Source: an uncultured Oleiphilus sp. (GTDB taxonomy: Bacteria; Pseudomonadota; Gammaproteobacteria; Pseudomonadales; Oleiphilaceae). From it: a DNA stretch of 64,000 nucleotides. Location of the stretch: the NCBI GenBank assembly GCA_913020045.1, contig CAJWBE010000001.1, positions 124,001 through 188,000 on the forward strand, in the 5' to 3' direction. The notes under the pieces are model-generated. The model saw only the letters and a program-made list of their open reading frames with translations. It searched no databases and was not told the origin of the DNA. Positions 49,163-59,098 of this stretch are shown piece by piece. Both the position numbers and the translations under genes were made by a program. How positions within the stretch are numbered: position 1 is the stretch's first letter; every line of letters begins with the position of its first letter.

Positions 49163-51322
49163 ATGCCTTTAACCCGAATAATTCGTACTCTAACCGTTTT
49201 CTCGCTAGCGCTTATTCTCTCTGCCTGTGGTGGTGGAGGCTCTGCTTCAAGTCAAGCAGATAACAACAACTCTATTTCAGGCAGTGCAATTAAAGGCGTT
49301 ATTGATCAAGGGATCGTTAATGCCTACGAATTGCGAAATGGTGAAGCGTTTTTCCTGCTGTCCTCGCGCACTAACAACCGTGGCGACTTTTCACTTTCGA
49401 CTACCGCTCCCTCTGACTCACCGCTGATACTAGAATTAAGGGCTGACGCACACACACGAATGAAGTGCGACTTGCCTGCTGGCTGCACCATGCCCTCTTC
49501 TGGCGATCACACTGACTTCGGTCAATGGCTATCACTTCCTGAAGACTTTAGCCTGCTAGGCGTTATGCTTCCCGGCCAAGCCAATCAGATTAATATCTCT
49601 CCACTAAGCCATCTCATTGTTGCAACAGCGGCGAGCCTAGAAGAAGGGCTTACGGCGCACAACTTGAAAACAGCCAATGCCTGGCTGCAAGCCGATCTCA
49701 GACTCGACTTCGACCCACTAGCGACGCGCACTGCGGATATCACAACACTAAACAACGGCATCAATCAAAATGAGCTAGAACAGGGAATTATTAGCGCAAG
49801 CTTTTTTTCGATGACATTGAGCCAACAGTGGAAATTAAATCTCGTCGACTTAAATGACCTCGACCTGCAAGAGACTTTTTCCAACACAGCCTCCCTAGCG
49901 CAAAGCCTCGCAGCCTTATACACCGAAAGCGCGCCGCAAGTCGACGCACAGCTCTCTAGTATCGCAGCATCCGCATCAGACATCGCTGATAGTATAAACA
50001 ACGAGACAGCTTCTATTTCAGCGCAGCCTCAGTCCACGACGGTACTTGAAGGAGAGCCCATTATCTTGAGAGTCGAAGCCACGGGACTTACAGAAGAAAA
50101 CATACAGTGGTTTAAAGACAATCAAGCATTGCTTGGTGAAAACCTGAACACGCTAACAATTGCCTCACCACAAGTGTCAGATCAAGGCCTTTACCACGCA
50201 ACAGTCTCGGACGATTCAAACACGCTCAGATCACTTTCTGCATTAGTCACTGTCAATGAGCAGCAATTACCGCTTTCAGTTTCTCAGCATCCAAGCTCCT
50301 ACTCTTTAAGCCCTGGGCAAAGCGCGACACTGACGGTTATTCCGGCTGGCGGCATCGGCAACTATAGCTATGTTTGGCAGAAAGGTGGCTCTGTTATTCC
50401 CGGCGCGAATACAAACCAGCTAAGACTAACGAATGTAAGCGAGAGCGACGCCGCTAGCTATCGAGTAACAATCTCTGATGACGCCAGCAGCATTAGCTCA
50501 AATTACGCGACAATTTCGGTATCAAACAGCATCGAACCCGTAACAATTCATCAACACCCTGAGTCTGTCACCTCTTTGGAAGGCTCTGAGCTAAGCCTAT
50601 CGGTTAGCGCCTCGGGAGGCGGGTTTGTCAGCTACCAATGGCGTAAAAATGGCGACAACCTCTCGAACCAAAATAGCATGAGACTAACGATCAACCCATC
50701 TCAAGTGGCTGACTCGGGCGTCTATGATGTTCAGGTGAGTAACAGCCAAGGCTCTGTTGTATCGAACAGCAGTATGGTCACAATACTGTCGTCCTCATTG
50801 CCATTAAGCATTACACAGCAACCTCAGTCGATATCGCTTGTTGAAGGAGAAAGCGGAAGCTTTAGCGTAGAAGGCGAAGCCGGAACCCAGTTAAGCTACC
50901 AGTGGTATTATAATGGAACGGCTATTAGCGGAGCGACAGCGAAGCGTTACGACATCACGAACGCATACGCACAAGATGCTGGCACATACTATGTTGAGGT
51001 CCGTAGCAGCACTGAAACCATTCGTTCACTCACCGCACTATTAACGCTTGTTACGCCAGTCAATCTTGACCTTAGTTGGGATATTCCGACTCAGCGTGAA
51101 AACGGTGACCCTCTCCCGCTAGCCGAGATTCGCGGCTATGTCATTCAATACGGCAGCGCACAGGGTAGTTACACGAACTCCGCTCAAATACTGGGTGCGA
51201 CAACCACCAGCCATGTGATCGAGCGTTTATCATCGGGCACATACTATCTTCGTATTGCAACAACAGATTCAGATGGTATTACCGGCGGCTATTCAGACCC
51301 CATTACGGTCAATATTCCTTAG
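49163..51322 (+). CDS. Large lipoprotein with four Ig-like domains and a C-terminal fibronectin-like domain
   Basis: A 719-residue envelope protein. The signal peptide ends in the lipobox LSAC followed by a glycine run. Residues about 35-290 form an unassigned domain that begins SGSAIKGVIDQGIVNAYEL. Four immunoglobulin-like repeats of about 85 residues follow, each with a central Trp (IQWFKDN, YVWQKGG, YQWRKNG, YQWYYNG) and a D-x-G/A-x-Y motif. The C-terminal 90 residues look like a fibronectin type III domain. The layout suggests a surface adhesion or binding role. No enzyme motif was seen. Confidence 0.8.
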   Translation: MPLTRIIRTLTVFSLALILSACGGGGSASSQADNNNSISGSAIKGVIDQGIVNAYELRNGEAFFLLSSRTNNRGDFSLSTTAPSDSPLILELRADAHTRMKCDLPAGCTMPSSGDHTDFGQWLSLPEDFSLLGVMLPGQANQINISPLSHLIVATAASLEEGLTAHNLKTANAWLQADLRLDFDPLATRTADITTLNNGINQNELEQGIISASFFSMTLSQQWKLNLVDLNDLDLQETFSNTASLAQSLAALYTESAPQVDAQLSSIAASASDIADSINNETASISAQPQSTTVLEGEPIILRVEATGLTEENIQWFKDNQALLGENLNTLTIASPQVSDQGLYHATVSDDSNTLRSLSALVTVNEQQLPLSVSQHPSSYSLSPGQSATLTVIPAGGIGNYSYVWQKGGSVIPGANTNQLRLTNVSESDAASYRVTISDDASSISSNYATISVSNSIEPVTIHQHPESVTSLEGSELSLSVSASGGGFVSYQWRKNGDNLSNQNSMRLTINPSQVADSGVYDVQVSNSQGSVVSNSSMVTILSSSLPLSITQQPQSISLVEGESGSFSVEGEAGTQLSYQWYYNGTAISGATAKRYDITNAYAQDAGTYYVEVRSSTETIRSLTALLTLVTPVNLDLSWDIPTQRENGDPLPLAEIRGYVIQYGSAQGSYTNSAQILGATTTSHVIERLSSGTYYLRIATTDSDGITGGYSDPITVNIP

Positions 51323-51364
51323 TAGATACGCTTACTTTCAAGCCTTCACGAAGCGAGACGCGGG

Positions 51365-53719
51365 TTACACCGCATCTTGTTCGATCAGCGATTGCTTTTT
51401 AGGCTTAACCTCAAGAAAGTAATACGAGAGAGCGGGCAACAACGTCATCGCGCCAACCATGTTCCAGAGGAACATAAACGTCAGCAGAAGTCCCATATCG
51501 GCCTGAAACTGTATGGGAGAAAACATCCATGTAGCCGTTCCGATAGCGAGCGTTAACCCAGTAAACGCCACTGCTTTTCCGGTCGTTCTTAGGGTTTCGT
51601 AATACGCATCGTAGATACTCATTCCTTCTTCGAGTAATTCCTCTAAACGACTAAAAATGTAGATCCCATAATCGACCCCTAGCCCCACCCCTAAAGCGAT
51701 AATCGGCAGCGTCGATACTTTCACACCAATGCCAAAGATTGACATTAATGCGGTGCACAAGACTGAGGTCATTGCTAACGGCAACACCACACAAACAACT
51801 GAGCTGAAAGAGCGATAAGCTAAGGCAACCATCACAGCAACAATGACATAAACAACAACCATCATTAGCGTCTGTGACTCGGCGATCAGCTGATTAGTCG
51901 CCACTTCAATCCCTGCATTACCAGCGGCGAGTAAGATTTTAACGTCGTCGCTGTTGTGCTGTTGCGCAAACTGCTCAACCACATCGACCACATGCTGTAA
52001 TGTTTCAGACTTGTGATCGTTAAGAAACACCAGCACCGGAACCAAGCTACAGTCAGCATTCAAGAGCCCCCCGGGCGCCATTTGCAGAGATGTATCAATG
52101 ATTTTCTGATTGCGCGACAAGGAGTTCCACTTGTAGTTCCCCTCATTGAAGGCTCGTGTAACAGCCTTTGAAACATCAACAATAGAAACACTCGACTGCA
52201 CCTCTGCCAGCTGGTCCATACGCCACTGAAGCTGATCTATGGTGTGCATGACAGGGTAAGAATTGCATTGCTCTGGGGGCGTTTTAACCATAATCACCAT
52301 CACGTCGGCACTCGTCGAGTAATGCTCGGTGATATAGGCATTATCTAAGTTATAGCGCGAATCTGGCCTAAGCTCCGGCGCCCCTTCTGCTAACTCGCCG
52401 ATCTTTAGACCGTCCGCCGCGTACAAGCCGGCCCCAACAGCAATTTGCGCCAACACTAGCGCCCCGAACGCACCTTTTCGTGTCGCGATATCTGCAATTC
52501 GACGCCAGATTGGGTGAGGATTCTGCTCAACATACTCCGCATGCTTCAAGCCGGTTTTCGTTAAACCCGTATACGACAGGATAACCGGAAGAAGGATCAT
52601 ATTTGTAATGATGATGCTCGCAATGCCGACACTAGCGCCGATCGCTAGGTCTTTGATTACGTCAACTTCAATCAGAACCAATGTAAAGAAGCCAATCGCA
52701 TCACTAACTAAGGCCAGCATTGCCGGCAGAAAATGATGCCCAAACGTCACGACAGCCGCATCGAGAGGCGTCGCTCCCTGCCCCGACTCTCGGTTCATTC
52801 CATTGATAAACTGAACCCCATGACTGATCGCCGTCGCGAACACAATAAAGGGAATCAATACGGAATAGGGGTCTAAGCCGTAGCCGAGCGAACGCATCAA
52901 ACCCAGTTGCCAAAAAACAGCGATAATCGAGCACACGACGGTCGTCAATGTGCTTTTAAGGCAGCGGCAATACGCATATAGCAACAGAGTCGTGACCAAT
53001 GCGGCGATACTGAAGAACACCACAACGGAAGCCAAGCCCTCAATCATGTCGCCTATTTTCTTGGCAAAACCGACAATCTGAATTCTAACGGCGGAATCGT
53101 CGCCTGCATATTTATCGCGCACTTTCTCTTCAAGCTGACGCGAAAAGTCTAGATAGTCGAGAGGCTGTCCCGTTTCCGGGTTGGTTTCAAGCAGAGGCAC
53201 ATAGACGATGGACGACCCAAAGTCGTTAGCGACGAGTCGGCCAACCTGCCCCGAACGCAATATATTTTGCCTAAGCTGATCAAGGCTATAGTCATCTCCG
53301 CGATAACCATTTGGGATAACCGGGCCGCCAGAAAAGCCATTCTCTGTCACTTCAACCCAACGCACATTAGGCGTCCACAAAGACTTAAGTCCAGAACGAT
53401 CAACCCCGGGCAAGTAGAAGACTTCGTCACTAATTTTTTCGAGCTGCTCCATATATTTTTTATCGAAGATATCGCCGTCTTTTGACTCGACAGATATTCG
53501 AATAAAGTTAGCCAGGTTTTCTAGGTCGTCGCGATGATCTAAAAAATTGACAATATAAGGATGCTCAAGAGGAATCATTCGCTCTAAGCTAGCGTCTGGC
53601 TTAATTTGCGCCGCTTGATAGGTCAGAAAAGAAGTGATCAGAAGAAATAAGACAATGACCAAAGGCCTTGCCCCAAAAATGACGCGCTCCATCAATGATC
53701 GACTGGACAGTATGCTCAC
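51365..53719 (-). CDS. RND superfamily (MMPL-type) exporter
   Basis: A 784-residue polytopic membrane protein with two repeats. Each has one helix, a large periplasmic loop, then a bundle of five helices, giving about twelve membrane segments. The repeat cores are visible in VLIPFIVFATAISHGVQFI and LPIIALGVGLGVDYGIYIFSRL. This is the RND/MMPL/HpnN-like family that moves lipids or other hydrophobic molecules across the inner membrane. No membrane-fusion partner is adjacent, unlike HAE drug pumps. The start is GTG at 53719 with GGGAG at 6 bp. Its position beside lipid genes suggests a lipid substrate, which is inference. Confidence 0.82.
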   Translation of the reverse strand: MSILSSRSLMERVIFGARPLVIVLFLLITSFLTYQAAQIKPDASLERMIPLEHPYIVNFLDHRDDLENLANFIRISVESKDGDIFDKKYMEQLEKISDEVFYLPGVDRSGLKSLWTPNVRWVEVTENGFSGGPVIPNGYRGDDYSLDQLRQNILRSGQVGRLVANDFGSSIVYVPLLETNPETGQPLDYLDFSRQLEEKVRDKYAGDDSAVRIQIVGFAKKIGDMIEGLASVVVFFSIAALVTTLLLYAYCRCLKSTLTTVVCSIIAVFWQLGLMRSLGYGLDPYSVLIPFIVFATAISHGVQFINGMNRESGQGATPLDAAVVTFGHHFLPAMLALVSDAIGFFTLVLIEVDVIKDLAIGASVGIASIIITNMILLPVILSYTGLTKTGLKHAEYVEQNPHPIWRRIADIATRKGAFGALVLAQIAVGAGLYAADGLKIGELAEGAPELRPDSRYNLDNAYITEHYSTSADVMVIMVKTPPEQCNSYPVMHTIDQLQWRMDQLAEVQSSVSIVDVSKAVTRAFNEGNYKWNSLSRNQKIIDTSLQMAPGGLLNADCSLVPVLVFLNDHKSETLQHVVDVVEQFAQQHNSDDVKILLAAGNAGIEVATNQLIAESQTLMMVVVYVIVAVMVALAYRSFSSVVCVVLPLAMTSVLCTALMSIFGIGVKVSTLPIIALGVGLGVDYGIYIFSRLEELLEEGMSIYDAYYETLRTTGKAVAFTGLTLAIGTATWMFSPIQFQADMGLLLTFMFLWNMVGAMTLLPALSYYFLEVKPKKQSLIEQDAV

Positions 53720-54039
53720 CGCTAACTCCCTCGCCTGCGGTTCTAAAAAATCAGGTATAAACCTTCACTAAGCTAGACAAGAAGCTTCAGCAGCCTCAAC
53801 GATCAACTCTGTTAGTTATAGCGACCTGGCAAATGAAAACTGAAGCACCCTGATGCAGGATCTGCACTGGTGAGCACGACGATAAACATTAAAGAAGTAT
53901 GGCACCGATCAAATCAGTCACCGTTACATAATGTTGCGGTTTGTATCGCTATGTACTATTTGTCGCGTCATCTGTAACAGTTGAATACAAAACAGTTAAC
54001 GCTATACACTGTCACTTGGCTTAACTCGAGATAATAAAA
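53720..54039. other. Intergenic region between divergent RND exporter and hydrolase genes
   Basis: About 320 bp without a credible gene. It should contain the promoters of both flanking genes; one plausible promoter is described separately. Short GTTAC/GTAAC repeats occur around 53922-53980, but nothing more distinct is seen. Confidence 0.5.
53981..54008 (+). promoter_or_regulatory. Sigma70-like promoter of the alpha/beta hydrolase gene
   Basis: TTGAAT (53981-53986) and TATACA (54003-54008) are separated by 16 bp and lie about 30 bp before the start codon at 54040. The match to consensus is good, but it has not been tested against other candidates. Confidence 0.5.
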
Positions 54040-54960
54040 ATGCCTAGGCTAACAACACGAGACGGCACCAAGCTTTTCTACCGCGATCAAGGACAGGGCG
54101 ACCCGATTATCCTGCTGCATGGGTTCGGTATGAACTCACTGCACTGGCTCCCATTCTCCACCCCACTAAGCCGCAATGCTCGCGTCATCATGCCCGACCT
54201 TCGCGGATTCGGGAGATCACACACGGCTAAGTTCTCTGAGTCCTGCGTACTAACAAACTACGCCAACGATATTAACGACCTTGTTAACCATCTGAACCTA
54301 ACTCGCTTTAAGCTTAGCGGCATATCGATGGGAGCCTTAACCTCTCTTCAATACCAGAAACTTCATCCGAATAATGCCCCGTCGCATTATCTTCATATAG
54401 ACCAAAGCCCTGTTTGCCTTAACTCTGATGAGTGGAAATGGGGTTTATTTGGACACGAACATAACGAGCGCATTGCGCGAGCTCGCGCCCTGGTTGAACA
54501 ACTAACGCCGTATATTCAAAACAATACGCCTTACCGAGCGTTACCCCAGAAGTTGACGCGCAAGCTATGGAAAGAACTTGGGTTGTTTTTCGCTAGCGCG
54601 ATGTCCAAGAACGGACTGAAAAGCATGGCTAAAACGCTATGCCGGTCAGCAATCGGGCAACAAACACTGCTACCCACTGAAAACTGGCAAGCCTACATAA
54701 TATGTTTGAACGCTTACCTCGAAAACAACTATGACCTGCGTGACACGCTGCGGGAGGTAGATATCCCAACGACTGTCGTGGTCGGGCTCAAGTCGGAAAT
54801 GTACCCCAAAGGTGGGCAACTACGAATTGCGGATTATCGAAAAAATAGTAAATTAATACCGTTTGAGCAGAGCGGCCACACGCCCTTAGTGGACGAGCCG
54901 CTAAAGTTTCTAAAAACGCTACGCGATTTCGCGTCTCAGACAGAGCTTAGCTATCACTAG
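54040..54960 (+). CDS. Alpha/beta hydrolase
   Basis: A 306-residue cytoplasmic hydrolase of the alpha/beta fold. It has the oxyanion region LLHGFGMNSLHW, the acid-side strand MPDLRGFGRS, the nucleophile elbow GISMG with S96, and the C-terminal histidine in QSGHTPLVDEP. The substrate is not evident; esterase, lipase-like and lactonase activities are all possible. It converges on the DUF2288 gene and overlaps its 3' end by 14 bp. Confidence 0.85.
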   Translation: MPRLTTRDGTKLFYRDQGQGDPIILLHGFGMNSLHWLPFSTPLSRNARVIMPDLRGFGRSHTAKFSESCVLTNYANDINDLVNHLNLTRFKLSGISMGALTSLQYQKLHPNNAPSHYLHIDQSPVCLNSDEWKWGLFGHEHNERIARARALVEQLTPYIQNNTPYRALPQKLTRKLWKELGLFFASAMSKNGLKSMAKTLCRSAIGQQTLLPTENWQAYIICLNAYLENNYDLRDTLREVDIPTTVVVGLKSEMYPKGGQLRIADYRKNSKLIPFEQSGHTPLVDEPLKFLKTLRDFASQTELSYH

Positions 54961-55252
54961 GCTCTTGAACCAAAATGTATGGTTTGATGACCACACTCCA
55001 CAGCGACGCATCTGCATCAAACCATCGTAATGCTTGATCATCAGAAACCATGGCGACCGAGCCCTCTTCAAGCCATTTGGCAAACAAGTCTTTGTTGTCT
55101 GCCGCTAGCTGCTCCGCCACTTCGAGCAAGTCCTGACTCGCAGATACACAAATAACAGCCCCTCCCGCAAAAAATGTTTGCAGGTCTCGCCAGGCAATTC
55201 TAGCCGTCTCCAAGTTTAGCTTCTCTTTCAGACGAACTTTATTCTCGGTCAT
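54947..55252 (-). CDS. DUF2288 family protein
   Basis: A 101-residue protein of the DUF2288 family. The core (NLETARIAWRDLQTFFAGGAVICVSASQDLLEVAEQLAAD) and the ending WSVVIKPYILVQ are characteristic. Its function is unknown. ATG follows AAGAG. It overlaps the convergent hydrolase gene and lies downstream of the wax ester synthase gene, from which it is separated by a strong terminator. Confidence 0.85.
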   Translation of the reverse strand: MTENKVRLKEKLNLETARIAWRDLQTFFAGGAVICVSASQDLLEVAEQLAADNKDLFAKWLEEGSVAMVSDDQALRWFDADASLWSVVIKPYILVQEPSDS

Positions 55253-55310
55253 TACTGCTCTTCTCTGTCGTATAAATAAGTATCAAAAATATCCTATAAA
55301 ATTATGACAT

Positions 55311-55337
55311 AAAAAAAGCGCTAACCCGTAGCGCTTT
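55311..55337 (-). terminator. Intrinsic terminator after the wax ester synthase gene
   Basis: On the minus strand AAAGCGCTA, a 5-nt loop and TAGCGCTTT form a 9-bp stem followed by a T7 run, about 30 bp after the stop of the wax ester synthase gene. This is a textbook intrinsic terminator. Confidence 0.85.
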
Positions 55338-55365
55338 ACTATTTAGATAGTGATCTAACGAAGAC

Positions 55366-56838
55366 TTAAGACGCCATCGTTGGCTGGACCAAATCCTCGA
55401 TATAACTCGCCACAATATCCGTGCGGTGCAGTTCAATTTGAGAAACAAATCGATTCACAATTCGCTCTGGGTTTGGAAATAATCGCGCATCCCCAACCAA
55501 GCCGAACTGAATCTGACCGCCATAACTGATGATACTCAAACCAAGTCCTAAGTCACCCGTTTGAGGCACCCAAAACATCTGCTCTTGAATTTTCGAACCG
55601 GCAATATAACGAGACTCTCTTGGCCCTGGAACATTCGAAAGCACCGCCGTCGTTTTATTTCCAAAGCTTTCCAGCAATGGCTTCTGAACTGAATTGGGCA
55701 GCAACCCAGCCGCATACAAAATGCCATAAGACAGCGCCGGCTGAAGCGACTGCTTTAAAGCGATCATGTCATGTTTAATCTTATAAACACGCTCTAATGG
55801 GTTCTCAATACCGACAGGCAAAGGCGCAAACACCGTACCGAAGAAGTTTCCTAATTCTTCAGGCGAACCGCCTATATCCATTTTTTCTTCTGGTCGCATG
55901 TTCACCGGCAAGGTCACATGTATTTTCTTGCCGTCTACCTCTTCACCCGCATGAATCAGCTCTTCACGGAATGCCCCCGCCACACAAGACAACAACAGAT
56001 CGTTAATCTTGCAGCCAACCACTTTCGCTATACCGTGAAACTTGTCAAAGCTGACAGGTTCAGACCAAGCACACGTTTTTCGAACGCCTAAACGGCCCTT
56101 CAAAACTCGTTTTGGATCTGCTGGCATAGTCGCGAGTTGGGCCAATTCTGCAGCTGCACGCACACCATCACCGACAACTGCGCGCAATGCGTCTTTGTCT
56201 CGAAGAAGGTCAACGCCATCTGTCGAGACCTTTTTAGCAAAATTGGCGTACTTATCCGCCTTATCGACAGCCGAGTCGATTAACTTTTGATACTTCGGCC
56301 ACTCATAGTTGAGATCTTTTTCCACCTCAATCGGCTCATTCGATGCTACAGAAGCCTGCGAAAAAGGCGCGACATTTGGACTGGAGTCCGTAATTGAGTT
56401 AAAGACAGAAATCAAAGCCAAACCATCGGCGTAGCAATGGTGAACTCTGAGAATAATGGCATTGCCACCCTGATAGTTCTCAACAAACTGAATTTGCCAA
56501 AGCGGCTTATTCATGTCGAAAGGATTACTGACTTGGTCTGCGATATATTGCTGCAGGCTCTTCTTGTCAGCAGCACCGGGAAGCGCAACTTTTTTGACAT
56601 GATTATCTACATCAAAGTAGGGGTCTTGCTCCCAAAAATACTCTCCCGACCGCACGACAGGACGCGTCATAAAACGTGGAAAGCGTAAAAATCGATTCAG
56701 AATCGTACTTCTGAAATCCGAAAAGTCCATCGAATCGGTAACGATCATTGCATTAATGATCATCAGATTAGTCGGAGAGTCCATCCTCAACCAAGCTATA
56801 TCCACACCATTCAAAGGTTTGCTAGTCTGAGTGCTCAA
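55366..56838 (-). CDS. Wax ester synthase / acyl-CoA:diacylglycerol acyltransferase
   Basis: A 490-residue WS/DGAT enzyme that joins acyl-CoA to fatty alcohols or diacylglycerol, making storage wax esters or triacylglycerol at the membrane. The catalytic HHxxxDG motif is intact (H133-H134-C-Y-A-D138-G139). Other family marks are PLWQIQFVENY, NVPGPRESRYIAGS and SYGGQIQFGLVGD. The start is TTG at 56838, supported by AGGAGG at 5 bp. A terminator follows. Nearby acyl-CoA synthetase and crotonase genes fit a lipid-storage context. Confidence 0.92.
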   Translation of the reverse strand: MSTQTSKPLNGVDIAWLRMDSPTNLMIINAMIVTDSMDFSDFRSTILNRFLRFPRFMTRPVVRSGEYFWEQDPYFDVDNHVKKVALPGAADKKSLQQYIADQVSNPFDMNKPLWQIQFVENYQGGNAIILRVHHCYADGLALISVFNSITDSSPNVAPFSQASVASNEPIEVEKDLNYEWPKYQKLIDSAVDKADKYANFAKKVSTDGVDLLRDKDALRAVVGDGVRAAAELAQLATMPADPKRVLKGRLGVRKTCAWSEPVSFDKFHGIAKVVGCKINDLLLSCVAGAFREELIHAGEEVDGKKIHVTLPVNMRPEEKMDIGGSPEELGNFFGTVFAPLPVGIENPLERVYKIKHDMIALKQSLQPALSYGILYAAGLLPNSVQKPLLESFGNKTTAVLSNVPGPRESRYIAGSKIQEQMFWVPQTGDLGLGLSIISYGGQIQFGLVGDARLFPNPERIVNRFVSQIELHRTDIVASYIEDLVQPTMAS

Positions 56839-57259
56839 ACCAACCTCCTAGTTATTTAGTCATTATTCTTTTTGAAAGTAACCAGAAATACAGCTCAAGC
56901 ATAAGAAATACGCTCATTAACTATCTGGAGGGCTTGCGATTAACGCTGTATTTTTTGAGTCTACGACTGTCAGCTCACGATACGAAAAATAACATAAGTT
57001 ACATTTCTTAACACCTGAATTTTTAGTCATCTGCCATAATAAATTCAGGTATTTACACACGTTTTCTAGAGAAGAAGTTAAGTTTTGATTATAAAACAAT
57101 CAGGCGCTATAGCATTTGGTTACAAAGCAGTACCGACCAAAGTCTATATAGGATAACTAGAGTATTCGCCGACTGTAGGTTATATTCAAAGCATAAAGCA
57201 TGATAAGAACGGCTGAACGAACTCCGAAAAAGCCGTCTAATTAGGGTGGGAGAGAGACA
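56839..57259. other. Intergenic region between divergent wax ester synthase and hydrolase genes
   Basis: About 420 bp, A+T-rich, with no credible gene. It holds a perfect 9-bp inverted repeat (described separately) and must contain both divergent promoters; no convincing -35/-10 pair was fixed. Confidence 0.5.
57013..57050. promoter_or_regulatory. Inverted repeat ACCTGAATT-N20-AATTCAGGT (possible operator)
   Basis: Perfect 9-bp inverted repeats at 57013-57021 and 57042-57050, with a 20-bp spacer, in the middle of a divergent promoter region. This is consistent with a regulator binding two half-sites or with DNA looping, but could be an RNA hairpin. No regulator gene is adjacent. Confidence 0.35.
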
Positions 57260-58243
57260 TTGCAAGCAATCCACGCAAGAAAGCTAATTAAGCCGATCGA
57301 ACAAACCTATACAGAGATGTTCTCTGGCAAGGTATACACCGTGGGTAAGGGTGCGGTAAGCGTACGCAGCCATAGCGGCAAGGCCACTAACACTGTTATC
57401 GGCGTCCATGGATTTCTAGAAAATCACTGTTATTTCACGCAAAGCTATCAAGACCCTTCAACTGAGCTCATTCTGCTAACTTGCAGTAACTACCACGTCC
57501 CGGTTAGCGGCCCAATGCCAGAACCCGCGTCTTGGGAAGTTCCGATCAAACATCTCGAAGCTACCATCGAATACGATGCAAATATCTTAAACCAGACAGT
57601 ATTGAACCTGCCAACCACGGATCGAATTCGAATCCATGGTCACTCACGCGGTGGCGCGGTCATTCTGGAGGCAATTAGCCAACAACCAGAGCTTTACGAG
57701 AACATAGAACTTATTTTGGAGGCTCCAGCGCTGCCCGGCGGCAGAACCCACCCTCTGATTTCAGCACTACTCGAGCCTGTTTCGCATGGCATGTGGCCAT
57801 GGATTATTCGATTCATAAACAGCACGCCATCTACGTCTTATGGCCAAATGTTTTTCGGAAAAATGAATGCTCGCAAAAAACAACTACTTCATAAGTTGTT
57901 TACGGCAACAAAAGACCACTTAAGCATTGTTAGAAACATCGAAAACCTGTTTGCTTGGATGGAAAAAGCAGATTATTCCGTATATGAACACATGCGTCAT
58001 GGCACCTTCTTGATTCCGAAAATAGACCGCATACTCGACCGAAACCTGATGCTAGCCAGTGCACTGAAAAGTCCAAATTCGGTTAGAGTTGTGGAAACAA
58101 ATGCCGTTAGTCACTTTGTCACTCTCGATAACCCAGACTGGGTGCCATCGCTAGAGACCATACCTTGCCCGAAGCAAGCCGAAGCCATAAAAGAGCACTC
58201 TCGAAAAAAGCTAAGAGAGAATAGCCTCCTTGCCTCAGCGTAA
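57260..58243 (+). CDS. Alpha/beta hydrolase-like protein
   Basis: A 327-residue protein with an alpha/beta hydrolase fold: the strand TVIGVHGFLENH, then the nucleophile elbow GHSRGG with S129, and a late NAVSHFVTLDNPDWV that could supply the histidine. The substrate is unknown. The start taken is TTG at 57260, after a purine-rich GGGTGGGAGAGAG. An ATG 19 codons later is possible. It is followed by the FFLEE-type gene and crotonase on the same strand, so a shared role in lipid metabolism is plausible but not shown. Confidence 0.72.
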   Translation: MQAIHARKLIKPIEQTYTEMFSGKVYTVGKGAVSVRSHSGKATNTVIGVHGFLENHCYFTQSYQDPSTELILLTCSNYHVPVSGPMPEPASWEVPIKHLEATIEYDANILNQTVLNLPTTDRIRIHGHSRGGAVILEAISQQPELYENIELILEAPALPGGRTHPLISALLEPVSHGMWPWIIRFINSTPSTSYGQMFFGKMNARKKQLLHKLFTATKDHLSIVRNIENLFAWMEKADYSVYEHMRHGTFLIPKIDRILDRNLMLASALKSPNSVRVVETNAVSHFVTLDNPDWVPSLETIPCPKQAEAIKEHSRKKLRENSLLASA

Positions 58244-58349
58244 GGAGTGCTTTGGCGAGCGCCCAACTGCAAGCAAACAGCCTTCTACCACATCGCCGTA
58301 AATTCAATTAGACTAACGAAGTCGAAGCCACTGAATAAAACTGCGAGCG

Positions 58350-59096
58350 ATGTACCACGACCGAATCCAACAGATCAAAGCAAAAACACCCGCAGAAAAC
58401 CGCTTAAAGCAAACCCTCATTGACTATCATCACTTTCAAAATTCGCAAACCGTAGACAAGCAACACCTGGATTCACTATCTACCTGGCAATGTGAGCGCC
58501 TAAAACGCACGCATCACGACCTTTATACGTCTTCAAACTACAACAACGGCCTAGAATTTTTATTCTCCGACTTGTATGCCGCGCAAGACTTTAGTGACCG
58601 CGATCGCGACCTAGAGCGTATTGCTCCAAAGCTAATTAAACTACTACCCGAAAAAACGTTAGGGACTGTCGCGCTACTTATTGAACTCAACCTCAAAACC
58701 CAAATACTAGACCGACAACTCGCGCAAGCGTTACTCAATGAAAGCTCATCAGCGCTGATTGACGAAACGACCTATTGCCAAGCGTATCGTTTTTGCGACA
58801 ACAAAAAAGCGCGACTTGAGCAATTAAAACTAGTTGGCCAAGCGGGCCATATGCTAAACAAATATGCCCGAAGCAGCATGATCCAGTTTTCACTAAAGAT
58901 ATCAAAATCGCCCGCTGAGATGGCTGGCTTGGAGGCCTTGCATGGCTTCATATACCGAGGATTTAGCGCCTTTCATTCAATGGAAGACATCCCTAAACTA
59001 ATGGATACTCTTCTTGCAAGAGAAGAGCGTGTGCTGAATAGAATTTTTGACCATCACCCCTCCCCCTTTTTTATCCTTCAAAACAATAGAGACTAG
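58350..59096 (+). CDS. FFLEE-motif-type hypothetical protein
   Basis: A 248-residue protein resembling the uncharacterised Gammaproteobacterial family with an FFLEELY-like motif. Here the motif reads LEFLFSDLYAAQDFSDRDRDLERIAPKLIKLLPEKTLGTVA (about residues 69-109). It is predicted to be largely helical and cytoplasmic. No catalytic residues are evident. It lies 2 bp upstream of the crotonase gene, so the two are very likely cotranscribed, and family members often sit near fatty-acid genes; both points are suggestive only. Confidence 0.72.
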   Translation: MYHDRIQQIKAKTPAENRLKQTLIDYHHFQNSQTVDKQHLDSLSTWQCERLKRTHHDLYTSSNYNNGLEFLFSDLYAAQDFSDRDRDLERIAPKLIKLLPEKTLGTVALLIELNLKTQILDRQLAQALLNESSSALIDETTYCQAYRFCDNKKARLEQLKLVGQAGHMLNKYARSSMIQFSLKISKSPAEMAGLEALHGFIYRGFSAFHSMEDIPKLMDTLLAREERVLNRIFDHHPSPFFILQNNRD

Positions 59097-59098
59097 TC

